A stretch of 64,000 nt of DNA, from positions 72,962 to 136,961 of the forward strand of contig NZ_JAKNQY010000017.1 of the NCBI RefSeq assembly GCF_024494355.1. The letters are read 5' to 3'. Shown one piece after another: positions 8,226 to 16,302 of the stretch. Under the pieces are notes generated by a model. It ran no database searches. It was not told the DNA's origin and worked only from the letters and a program-made list of their open reading frames with translations. A program made the translations under genes and the position numbers. Source of the DNA: Pseudomonas sp. Q11 (GTDB lineage: Bacteria > Pseudomonadota > Gammaproteobacteria > Pseudomonadales > Pseudomonadaceae). Positions within the stretch are counted from its first letter, which is position 1, and each line of letters begins with the position of its first letter.

Positions 8226-9293
8226 ATGCTCAAGCTTCGTCTTTGCGCCCTGCTCCTCGCCACGTTCTCGGCCCTCGTGAGCCCCTTGTCCCCTGCCGCG
8301 CAAAAAGACCATTTCAGCGTCTGCTGGACCATTTACGCCGGCTGGATGCCCTGGGAATACGCCGGTAGCCAAGGCATCGTCGATAAATGGGCGAAAAAAT
8401 ACGGCATCAGCATCGATGTCGTGCAGCTCAACGACTACGTCGAATCCATCAACCAATACACCGCCGGTCAGTTCGACGGCTGCACCATGACCAACATGGA
8501 CGCCCTGACCATTCCCGCCGCTGGCGGCGTGGACAGCACCGCGCTGATCGTCAGCGACTTTTCCAATGGCAACGACGGCATCGTGCTCAAGGGTGACGGC
8601 AAGCAAGTCGCTGACCTCAAGGGCATGGACGTCAACCTGGTGGAACTGTCGGTCTCCCACTACCTGCTGGCCCGCGCCCTGGACTCGGTCGGCCTCACCG
8701 AGAAGGACCTCAAAGTCGTCAACACCTCCGATGCCGATATCTCCGCGGCCTTCAATACCGATCAGGTCAAGGCCGTCACCACCTGGAACCCGATGCTCTC
8801 GGACATTAAGGCCCAGCCCGGTGTGAGCGAGGTGTTCAATTCCAGCCAGATCCCGGGGGAGATCATGGACATGATGGTGGTCAACACCCGGACCCTTCAG
8901 GACAACCCGGCCCTGGGCAAAGCGTTGACCGGTGCCTGGTTTGAAGTGGTGGCGCTGATGAACGCAAAAAACGCCGCCAGCAAGACGGCACTGGAACATA
9001 TGGCCAAAGCGTCGGGCACCGATCTCAAAGGTTTCCAGGCGCAACTGGACACCACCAAATTGTTCGCCACTCCCAAGGAAGCGCTCAACTTCGCCACCAG
9101 CGAGCAACTGCCCGCCACCATGCGCAAGGTCGCCGAGTTCTCGTTCCAGCACGGTTTGCTCGGCGAAGGCGCCAAGGACACCGATGCGGTCGGCATGGCG
9201 TTCGCCAATGGCGTGACCCGCGGCGACAAGGCCAACCTCAAGCTGCGCTTTGACCCGACCTACGTGCAACTGGCCGCCGACGCCAAGTTGTAA
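8226..9293 (+). CDS. ABC transporter substrate-binding protein of the guanidine operon (NrtA/TauA type)
   Basis: Periplasmic binding protein of the NitT/TauT class. The 355-aa product has a signal peptide (hydrophobic residues 5-24, cleavage after about PAAQ) and the class start of the mature protein (VCWTIYAGWMPWEYA). The ATG at 8226 has GGAG 6 bases upstream; the earlier start at 8181 would lie too close to the aptamer. It lies directly behind a guanidine-I riboswitch and before permease and ATPase genes, so guanidine or a derivative is the inferred ligand. Confidence 0.88.
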   Translation: MLKLRLCALLLATFSALVSPLSPAAQKDHFSVCWTIYAGWMPWEYAGSQGIVDKWAKKYGISIDVVQLNDYVESINQYTAGQFDGCTMTNMDALTIPAAGGVDSTALIVSDFSNGNDGIVLKGDGKQVADLKGMDVNLVELSVSHYLLARALDSVGLTEKDLKVVNTSDADISAAFNTDQVKAVTTWNPMLSDIKAQPGVSEVFNSSQIPGEIMDMMVVNTRTLQDNPALGKALTGAWFEVVALMNAKNAASKTALEHMAKASGTDLKGFQAQLDTTKLFATPKEALNFATSEQLPATMRKVAEFSFQHGLLGEGAKDTDAVGMAFANGVTRGDKANLKLRFDPTYVQLAADAKL

Positions 9294-9308
9294 ACCTGAG
9301 GAGCTGGC

Positions 9309-10124
9309 ATGCGCCTGATCAACCGCTACCCGGATCGTCCCAGTCGCCTGTTGTTGGTGATCCTGCCCTTCGCACTGGTGCTGTTCGCCTACTTCATGGG
9401 CTCGGCCGAACGGTTGACGGACAACCCCAACGACAAGCTGCTGCCCAGCGCGGTGCAGATGGCCGATGCGGTGAAACGCCTGGCCTTCACCGCTGACGTG
9501 CGCAGTGGCGATTACCTGCTCTGGCAAGACACCGCGTCGAGCCTGCGCAGACTGGCAATCGGCCTGGGCATCAGCGCCTTGGCCGGCCTGTGCCTGGGCA
9601 TTGCCGCCGGTACGTTGCCGCTGTTCGGCGCGCCGCTGTCGCCTTTGCTCACCGTGCTGTCGATGGTGCCGCCGCTGGCGATCCTGCCGATTCTGTTCAT
9701 CGTCTTCGGCCTGGGGGAATTGTCGAAAGTCATGCTGATCGTCATTGGCATCACCCCGTGCCTGGCCCGGGACCTGGAACAACGCGCCCGGGAAATTCCG
9801 GTCGAACTGCTGATCAAGGCCCAGACCCTCGGCGCTTCGACCTGGACCCTGATGCTGCGGGTGGTGCTGCCGCAATTGCTGCCACGCCTGTTGATTTCCC
9901 TGCGGCTGATGCTCGGTTCGGCCTGGCTGTTTCTGATCGCCGCCGAAGCCATCGCCTCCACCGATGGCCTGGGCTATCGGATTTTCCTGGTGCGGCGTTA
10001 CCTGGCGATGGACGTGATCCTGCCGTACGTGGTGTGGATCACCTTGCTCGCCTGGCTGATGGACTGGGGTCTCAAGCGCCTGACCCGCCAGGCGTTCCCC
10101 TGGTATGAGGGGGCGAAGGCATGA
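9309..10124 (+). CDS. ABC transporter permease of the guanidine operon
   Basis: Inner-membrane permease of the NitT/TauT family. The 271-aa product has an N-terminal membrane helix (residues about 15-32) and five more, and the EAA-type loop that contacts the ATPase (IKAQTLGASTWTLMLRVVLP, near residue 176). Its stop overlaps the ATPase start by four bases (ATGA). Probably forms a homodimer pore for the importer. Confidence 0.92.
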   Translation: MRLINRYPDRPSRLLLVILPFALVLFAYFMGSAERLTDNPNDKLLPSAVQMADAVKRLAFTADVRSGDYLLWQDTASSLRRLAIGLGISALAGLCLGIAAGTLPLFGAPLSPLLTVLSMVPPLAILPILFIVFGLGELSKVMLIVIGITPCLARDLEQRAREIPVELLIKAQTLGASTWTLMLRVVLPQLLPRLLISLRLMLGSAWLFLIAAEAIASTDGLGYRIFLVRRYLAMDVILPYVVWITLLAWLMDWGLKRLTRQAFPWYEGAKA

Positions 10125-10909
10125 GCTTCATTACAGTGAACAACGTCTGGCAACAGTATGGCGATCAGGTGGTGCTCGAACGCTTGAACCTGAGCGTCGC
10201 CGAAGGCGATTTCTGTACGCTGGTGGGGGCGTCGGGTTGTGGCAAGTCGACCTTCCTGCGCTTGCTGCTGGGCCAGGAGCGCGCCAGTCGCGGACAGATT
10301 CTGCTGGATGGCGAGCCCCTGGCCGGCGAGCCGGATGCCAGCCGCGGTGTGGTGTTCCAGCGCTACTCGGTGTTCCCGCATCTGACGGTGCTGAACAACG
10401 TAGCCCTGGGCCTGGAACTGCCGCGCTCGCCGCTGCTGGGACGTCTGTTCGGCAGCGCCAAACGCCAGGCCCGCGAAGAGGCCGCGCACCTGCTGAACAA
10501 GGTCGGCCTCGGCCACGCGCTGGACAAATACCCGGCGCAGTTGTCCGGGGGCATGCAACAGCGGCTGGCCATCGCCCAGGCGCTGATCATGAAACCCCGT
10601 GTCCTGCTGCTGGACGAACCCTTCGGCGCCCTCGACCCGGGCATTCGCAAAGACATGCACGGCCTGTTGCTGGAGCTATGGCGCGAAACCCGCTTGACGG
10701 TGTTCATGGTCACCCATGACCTGTCCGAAGGATTCAGCCTCGGCACACGCCTGCTGGTGTTCGACAAGGTTCGCGTCGACCCTCATGCCCCCGGCGCCTA
10801 TGGCGCGCGCATCACCTACGACATTCCACTGAACAGCGACCGTCGCACCGCCCGTGCCGCCGTCGACGCCCTGCCCGCCGAACTGGCCGGCACGTTGCGT
10901 ATCGCTTGA
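10121..10909 (+). CDS. ABC transporter ATP-binding protein of the guanidine operon
   Basis: ATPase that drives the importer encoded upstream. The 262-aa product has Walker A GASGCGKST (near residue 37), Q-loop FQRYSVFPH, signature LSGGMQQR (near residue 140), Walker B VLLLDEPFGALD and the switch His in MVTHDLSEG. The C-terminal 40 residues form a family-typical extension. Translationally coupled to the permease. Confidence 0.94.
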   Translation: MSFITVNNVWQQYGDQVVLERLNLSVAEGDFCTLVGASGCGKSTFLRLLLGQERASRGQILLDGEPLAGEPDASRGVVFQRYSVFPHLTVLNNVALGLELPRSPLLGRLFGSAKRQAREEAAHLLNKVGLGHALDKYPAQLSGGMQQRLAIAQALIMKPRVLLLDEPFGALDPGIRKDMHGLLLELWRETRLTVFMVTHDLSEGFSLGTRLLVFDKVRVDPHAPGAYGARITYDIPLNSDRRTARAAVDALPAELAGTLRIA

Positions 10910-10922
10910 AAGGAGTTTTCCC

Positions 10923-11648
10923 ATGACCGATTCGACCCCATTGTTTCCGCCCTTCGCCGAAGAACTGCTGCCCGGTGGCGGCCACCGTTCCTTCGTGCTC
11001 AAGCGCGGCCAACTGCTGCGTCTTACCGACCTGCGCGGCGGGGCCAACGTGAGCCTGACGCTGCTCAATGCCAACGAAAAAACCGAGCGCCTGAACCTGC
11101 CCGACAGCCTCAAATGCCAACACACCGCCAAACTCACCACCGGCCATTGCCTGTACTCAGACATGGGCCGGGTGCTGGCGGCCATCACCGCCGACACGTG
11201 CGGCTGGAGCGATAGCCTTGGCGGTGTGCTCTGCGCCGAAGAAGTTGCCGAAAAATACGGCCAGGGCCGCTATCAGGAACTGCGCAACGGGTTCTTTCGC
11301 AACGGCACTGACAACCTGTTGGTGGAACTGGGCAAATGGGGGTTGGGCCTGTCGGACTTGCTGATGACCCTCAACCTGTTCAGCCGGGTCGATGTCGATG
11401 AAGCCGGCAACTTTCACTTCGTTGAAGGCCATTCCAAGGCCGGCGATTACATCGAGCTGTACGCGCCGATGGATACCCTGGTGGTCCTGACCGCGCTGCA
11501 ACACCCGATGGACCCGAACCCGCAATACGCCCCGCAACCGCTCAAGCTCAGCTGGATGAACGCCGAGCCCAGCGTCGCTGAGCACTGTCGCAACTCGCGC
11601 CCGGAAAACCAGCGCGGCTTCATCAACACCGACCGCCTGTTCGCCTGA
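10923..11648 (+). CDS. DUF1989 protein, urea amidolyase-associated UAAP1 type; predicted carboxyguanidine deiminase subunit
   Basis: 241-aa DUF1989 protein. The conserved block TADTCGWSDSLGGVLCAEE (near residue 90) carries the Cys and acidic residues expected at a metal site. In characterised guanidine-using bacteria the pair of DUF1989 proteins (CgdA/CgdB) acts together to deiminate carboxyguanidine to allophanate. The ATG at 10923 follows an AAGGAG site; the upstream in-frame start at 10854 lies inside the ATPase gene. Which of the two is CgdA cannot be decided here. Confidence 0.87.
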   Translation: MTDSTPLFPPFAEELLPGGGHRSFVLKRGQLLRLTDLRGGANVSLTLLNANEKTERLNLPDSLKCQHTAKLTTGHCLYSDMGRVLAAITADTCGWSDSLGGVLCAEEVAEKYGQGRYQELRNGFFRNGTDNLLVELGKWGLGLSDLLMTLNLFSRVDVDEAGNFHFVEGHSKAGDYIELYAPMDTLVVLTALQHPMDPNPQYAPQPLKLSWMNAEPSVAEHCRNSRPENQRGFINTDRLFA

Positions 11649-11659
11649 GGATCGCTGCC

Positions 11660-12301
11660 ATGTCATTTGCCATCGCCACCCTGCAAAAGCTGCCTGACAC
11701 CGCCATCTACCGCGCCACCATTCCCGCCGGGGAACCCTGGCTGGTGGAGGTCAAGGCCGGCCAGACCCTGCGCATCCTCGACCTGGAAGGCAACCAGGCG
11801 GTCGATACGCTGTTCTACAGCCTGGCCAATCCCAAGGAACGCTACGACGTGCAGCGCACCCTGCGCCGGCAGAACAGCGTGTACCTGGGCACCGGCAGCG
11901 TGCTGTATTCCAACCTCGGCCAGCCCATGCTGACCATCGTTGAAGACACCTGCGGGCGCCACGACACCCTCGGTGGCGCCTGCGCCCAGGAAAGCAACAC
12001 CGTGCGCTACGCCCTGGAAAAACGCTACATGCACAGTTGCCGCGACAACTACCTGCGGGCCTGCGCCCACGATGGCCGTCTGGGCAAAGGCGACATCGGG
12101 CCGAACATCAACTTCTTCATGAACGTGCCGGTCACCGCCGACGGCGGCCTGACCTTCGAAGACGGGATCTCGGCCCCGGGCAAATACGTCGACCTGCGGG
12201 CCGAAATGGACGTGATCGTGCTGATCTCCAACTGCCCGCAACTGAACAACCCGTGCAACGCCTACAACCCCACGCCAGCGGAGCTTTTGATATGGAACTG
12301 A
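11660..12301 (+). CDS. DUF1989 protein, UAAP2 type; second predicted carboxyguanidine deiminase subunit
   Basis: 213-aa paralogue of the preceding gene, with the same motif in the form EDTCGRHDTLGGACAQES (near residue 94) and the shared LRILDLEGNQAVDTLF opening (near residue 36). The start lies 12 bases after the previous stop with a GAGGATCG site. The two proteins probably form a heteromer acting between guanidine carboxylase and allophanate hydrolase. A gap of about 300 bases with a REP pair separates it from the carboxylase gene. Confidence 0.87.
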   Translation: MSFAIATLQKLPDTAIYRATIPAGEPWLVEVKAGQTLRILDLEGNQAVDTLFYSLANPKERYDVQRTLRRQNSVYLGTGSVLYSNLGQPMLTIVEDTCGRHDTLGGACAQESNTVRYALEKRYMHSCRDNYLRACAHDGRLGKGDIGPNINFFMNVPVTADGGLTFEDGISAPGKYVDLRAEMDVIVLISNCPQLNNPCNAYNPTPAELLIWN

Positions 12302-12392
12302 AACTCGCCCGCTTGCGCCGCTGGCTGTTTGCGTTGTGCCAGAGCCGGTCGGGGCAGTGCATTAAATAATTATATGAACACCTATGCCCTCC

Positions 12393-12481
12393 TGTGGGAG
12401 CGAGCCTGCTCGCGATGGCGTCGGATCAGCCAGCACTCTCGTGACTGACATACCGCTATCGCGAGCAGGCTCGCTCCCACA
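12393..12481. repeat. REP palindrome pair
   Basis: tgtgggagcgagcctgctcgcgatgg and mirror, inside the guanidine operon between the second DUF1989 gene and the carboxylase. After it, 12545-12558 (GCGGG/CCCGC) and 12571-12588 (CAGGCA/TGCCTG) can form small hairpins just before the ribosome site. Confidence 0.9.
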
Positions 12482-12599
12482 GAGGTTGCGTAGTGTTCGC
12501 AGACTTCTTGCTCACGGGGACGACCCCGGCGGCCATCGAAAACTGCGGGACGGCCCGCATCCCAGTTCAGGCAGCACGCATGCCTGAGGGGGCAATGCC

Positions 12600-15500
12600 A
12601 TGTTCAAAAAAATCCTCATCGCCAACCGTGGCGCCATCGCCTGCCGGATCCTGCGGACCCTGCGCGAGCTGAAGGTCGAAGGCGTCGCGGTGTATTCCCA
12701 GGCCGATGCGGCCAGCTTGCATATTCAGCAGGCCGACGAAGCCCACTGCCTGGGCGAAGGCGCGGCAGCCAATACCTACCTGGCGGTGGACAAACTTTTG
12801 GCGATTGCTAAAAGCAGCGGCGCGACGGCGATTCATCCCGGCTACGGTTTTCTCTCGGAAAACGCCGCCTTCGCGCAGGCCTGCGAAGCCGCCGGCATCG
12901 CTTTCATCGGCCCGACGCCGGAGCAACTGCGCGTGTTCGGCCTCAAGCACACCGCCCGCGACCTGGCGCGCCGGCACGGCGTGCCACTGCTCGAAGGCAG
13001 CGAACTGCTCGACAGCGTCGACGCCGCGCTACTGGCCGCAACCCAGATTGGCTATCCGGTCATGCTCAAAAGCACCGCCGGGGGCGGTGGCATCGGTATG
13101 CGTGTCTGTCGCAATGCCGCCGAGTTGAGCGAATCCTTCGAAGCGGTCAAGCGCTTGGGCCAGAACAACTTCAGCGATGCCGGCGTGTTCATCGAGAAGT
13201 ACATCGAGCGGGCTCGACATCTTGAGGTTCAGGTATTCGGCGACGGCCAGGGCCAGGTGATCGCACTGGGCGTGCGCGACTGCTCGGTGCAGCGGCGCAA
13301 CCAGAAAGTCCTCGAAGAAACCCCGGCGCCGAACCTGCCCGAAGGCATGGCCGACGAGCTCTGCGCCGCGGCGATCCAACTGGCTCAGGCGGTGAACTAC
13401 CGCAGCGCCGGCACCGTGGAGTTCGTCTTTGACAGTGACGCCGGGCGCTTTTACTTTCTGGAAGTGAACACCCGCCTGCAAGTGGAGCACGGTGTCACCG
13501 AACAAGTGTGGAACGTCGACCTGGTGCGCTGGATGGTGCAATTGGCCGCCGGAGACCTGCCGCCACTGAGCGAATTACGCCAGGGTTTGCAAGCCCAGGG
13601 CCACGCGATTCAGGCACGGTTGTACGCCGAGGATCCAGGCCGGGATTTCCAGCCAAGCCCTGGATTGCTGACCGCTGTGCAATTCCCGAAGGCCGACGGC
13701 AAACAACTGCGCATCGACACCTGGGTCGAGGCCGGTTGCCAGATTCCGCCCTACTTCGACCCGATGATCGCCAAAGTCATCCGTTGGGCGCCGACCCGCG
13801 AACAGGCACGCCTGGGTTTGCATCAAGCGCTGAATGAAAGCCTGCTGTACGGCGTGGAAACCAACCGCGACTACCTGCAACAGATTCTCCTCGATGCACC
13901 CTTTGCCAGCGGCCAGCCCTGGACTCGCTGCCTTGAGGCGCTGGTCTATCGCGCCAATACGTTTGAGGTGCTCAGCCCCGGCACCCAGACCAGCATTCAG
14001 GACTACCCCGGCCGACTCGGCTATTGGGCGGTGGGTGTTCCGCCATCGGGACCGATGGACAGCCGCTCGCTGCGCCTGGGCAATCGCCTGCTGGGCAATG
14101 CAGAAGGCGCCGCGGCGCTGGAAATCACCATGAGCGGGCCGTTGCTGCGTTTCAACTGCGCTGCCAGGGTGGCTGTGACCGGCGCGGTCATTGCACTGAC
14201 CCTCGATGGCGAAGCTGTGCCGATGAACACTGCCCTCTCGATTCCTGCCGGTTCCACGTTGGCGATCGGCACCATCGCCGGCGCCGGGGCGCGCAGTTAC
14301 TTGTGCCTGCAAGGCGGCGTGCAAGTGCCGGATTACCTGGGCAGCAAAAGCACCTTCACCCTCGGCCAGTTCGGCGGTCATGGCGGGCGGGCCTTGTGTA
14401 CCGGCGACGTGTTGCACCTGACGCCCCTGGATGAGCGCGTGGCATTGCCGCAAACGAGCGAACCTACTCTGGAACTGCCCGACGTGCGGCAGATCCGCGT
14501 GATCTATGGCCCTCACGGCGCGCCGGAATACTTCACCGAGCGCTACATCCAGACCTTCTTCGATACGTCCTGGGAAGTGCATTTCAATTCCAGCCGCACC
14601 GGTGTGCGCCTGATCGGGCCGAAACCCGAATGGGTGCGCGCCGACGGTGGCGAGGCGGGGTTGCACCCTTCCAACATCCATGACAACCCCTACGCCATCG
14701 GCGCCGTGGACTTCACCGGCGACATGCCCGTCATCCTCGGCCCCGACGGCCCGAGCCTGGGGGGGTTCGTCTGCCCGGTGACGGTGATCGAGGCGGATCT
14801 TTGGCAACTGGGACAACTCAAGGCCGGGGACAGGGTGCGGTTTGTGCCGGTGGATGTATCGACCGCCCGATCATTGGCGACACACTTCCCTTGTGGCGAG
14901 GGAGCTTGCTCCCGCTCGAGTGCGCAGCGCTCGCCAGACAATGATCTTGTCCCTGAAGGGTTGGGGCCGCTGCGCGACCCAGCGCGAGCAAGCTCGCTCG
15001 CCACAGGTTTTGGGGATACACAAACATTGATGTCGCCTGTGGTGTTGGATATCGGTCAGGACGATACCCGGCTGGTGGCGAGATTGGCCGGCGACACCCA
15101 CCTGCTACTGGAGATAGGTGCTCCTGAACTGGATCTGGTGCTGCGCTTTCGCGCCCACGCCTTGATGCAGGCGTTGGAACACAAACAGTTGCACGGCGTA
15201 ATCGACCTGACGCCGGGCATTCGCTCGTTGCAAGTGCACTACCAACCCGAACAACTGCCGCTGGCCGAGCTACTGCAGATCGTCATCGGTGAATGGGACG
15301 CGGTATGCGCCGCACAGGATCTGCAAGTGCCGTCACGCATCGTGCACCTGCCGCTGTCCTGGGACGATCCGGCCTGCCAGTTGGCCATCGAAAAATACAT
15401 GACCACGGTGCGCAAGGACGCGCCCTGGTGCCCGAGCAACCTGGAGTTCATCCGGCGCATCAACGACCTGCCCGACCTCGACGCAGTGCAACGCACGGTG

Positions 15501-16280
15501 TTCGACGCCAGCTACCTGGTGATGGGTCTTGGGGATGTCTACCTCGGCGCGCCGGTCGCCACGCCCCTGGACCCTCGGCATCGACTGGTGACCACCAAAT
15601 ACAATCCGGCCCGCACCTGGACGGCGGAAAATTCGGTGGGCATCGGCGGCGCGTACATGTGCGTGTACGGCATGGAGGGCCCAGGTGGGTATCAGTTCGT
15701 CGGGCGCACGTTGCAGATGTGGAATCGTTATCGCGAGGTCGCCGCATTCGACGGCAAACCCTGGCTGCTGCGGTTCTTCGACCAGATCCGCTTCTACCCG
15801 GTCAGCGCCGATGAACTGCTGCGCATCCGCCGGGACTTCCCGCTGGGCCGCTTCGACCTGAACATCGAACACAGCCAGCTCAATCTTGCCGATTATCAGC
15901 GCTTCCTGGCCCAGGAGGCGGACAGCATCGCGGCGTTTCGGGCGCAGCAACAAGGCGCCTTCAACGCCGAGCGCGAGCGCTGGATCGCCAGTGGCCAGGC
16001 GCACTTCGACAGCGAAGAACCAGCACCCGCACCCAATGAAGATTCGCTGCTGAGCGAGGATCAACTCAGCGTCGACAGCCACATCGCTGGCAATCTCTGG
16101 CAGGTCCAGGTGCAGGTGGGTGCTCGGGTCAGCGCGGGTGAGGTATTGGTAATTCTGGAGTCGATGAAGATGGAAATCCCGGTGCTCGCTCCCGTGTCCG
16201 GAGTGGTACGCGAGATTCGTGTACAGCCCGGCTCGGCGGTGCGCGCCGGACAACGTGTGGTGGTGCTGGAACGTGACTGA
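12600..16280 (+). CDS. Biotin-dependent urea/guanidine carboxylase; guanidine carboxylase predicted from context
   Basis: ATP- and biotin-dependent enzyme that carboxylates guanidine (or urea) to feed allophanate formation. 1226 aa, domains in order: biotin carboxylase with ATP-grasp (residues 1-450; glycine loop KSTAGGGGIGMRV, catalytic RDCSVQRRNQK); KipA-like CT_A_B domain (about 465-755); a linker enlarged by a REP pair (765-802); KipI-like CT_C_D domain (about 812-1060); and a C-terminal biotinyl domain with ESMKME, biotin Lys1190. The riboswitch and DUF1989 partners point to guanidine over urea, but the residues that separate the two activities were not checked. The start has a GAGGGGG site upstream. 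Confidence 0.9.
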   Translation: MFKKILIANRGAIACRILRTLRELKVEGVAVYSQADAASLHIQQADEAHCLGEGAAANTYLAVDKLLAIAKSSGATAIHPGYGFLSENAAFAQACEAAGIAFIGPTPEQLRVFGLKHTARDLARRHGVPLLEGSELLDSVDAALLAATQIGYPVMLKSTAGGGGIGMRVCRNAAELSESFEAVKRLGQNNFSDAGVFIEKYIERARHLEVQVFGDGQGQVIALGVRDCSVQRRNQKVLEETPAPNLPEGMADELCAAAIQLAQAVNYRSAGTVEFVFDSDAGRFYFLEVNTRLQVEHGVTEQVWNVDLVRWMVQLAAGDLPPLSELRQGLQAQGHAIQARLYAEDPGRDFQPSPGLLTAVQFPKADGKQLRIDTWVEAGCQIPPYFDPMIAKVIRWAPTREQARLGLHQALNESLLYGVETNRDYLQQILLDAPFASGQPWTRCLEALVYRANTFEVLSPGTQTSIQDYPGRLGYWAVGVPPSGPMDSRSLRLGNRLLGNAEGAAALEITMSGPLLRFNCAARVAVTGAVIALTLDGEAVPMNTALSIPAGSTLAIGTIAGAGARSYLCLQGGVQVPDYLGSKSTFTLGQFGGHGGRALCTGDVLHLTPLDERVALPQTSEPTLELPDVRQIRVIYGPHGAPEYFTERYIQTFFDTSWEVHFNSSRTGVRLIGPKPEWVRADGGEAGLHPSNIHDNPYAIGAVDFTGDMPVILGPDGPSLGGFVCPVTVIEADLWQLGQLKAGDRVRFVPVDVSTARSLATHFPCGEGACSRSSAQRSPDNDLVPEGLGPLRDPARASSLATGFGDTQTLMSPVVLDIGQDDTRLVARLAGDTHLLLEIGAPELDLVLRFRAHALMQALEHKQLHGVIDLTPGIRSLQVHYQPEQLPLAELLQIVIGEWDAVCAAQDLQVPSRIVHLPLSWDDPACQLAIEKYMTTVRKDAPWCPSNLEFIRRINDLPDLDAVQRTVFDASYLVMGLGDVYLGAPVATPLDPRHRLVTTKYNPARTWTAENSVGIGGAYMCVYGMEGPGGYQFVGRTLQMWNRYREVAAFDGKPWLLRFFDQIRFYPVSADELLRIRRDFPLGRFDLNIEHSQLNLADYQRFLAQEADSIAAFRAQQQGAFNAERERWIASGQAHFDSEEPAPAPNEDSLLSEDQLSVDSHIAGNLWQVQVQVGARVSAGEVLVILESMKMEIPVLAPVSGVVREIRVQPGSAVRAGQRVVVLERD
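14892..15005. repeat. REP palindrome pair inside the carboxylase coding sequence
   Basis: tgtggcgagggagcttgctcccgct opens and agctcgctcgccaca closes a 114-base unit, exactly 38 codons, in frame within the carboxylase gene. The same REP subtype (tgtggcgagggagcttgctcccgc) recurs at 18091 behind the allophanate hydrolase gene. Confidence 0.9.
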
Positions 16281-16302
16281 ACTCAATCAAAGGATTAATG
16301 CC

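Noticed and set aside
7989..9875. 628-codon open frame on the minus strand
   Set aside because: Shadow of the ABC transporter genes; composition (His/Gln/Gly/Arg-rich) is typical of antisense frames in GC-rich DNA.
12545..12588. Second riboswitch or terminator before the carboxylase gene
   Set aside because: Only two small hairpins without conserved aptamer blocks or a T-run.
13575..14816. 413-codon minus-strand frame within the carboxylase
   Set aside because: Antisense shadow of a clearly conserved enzyme.
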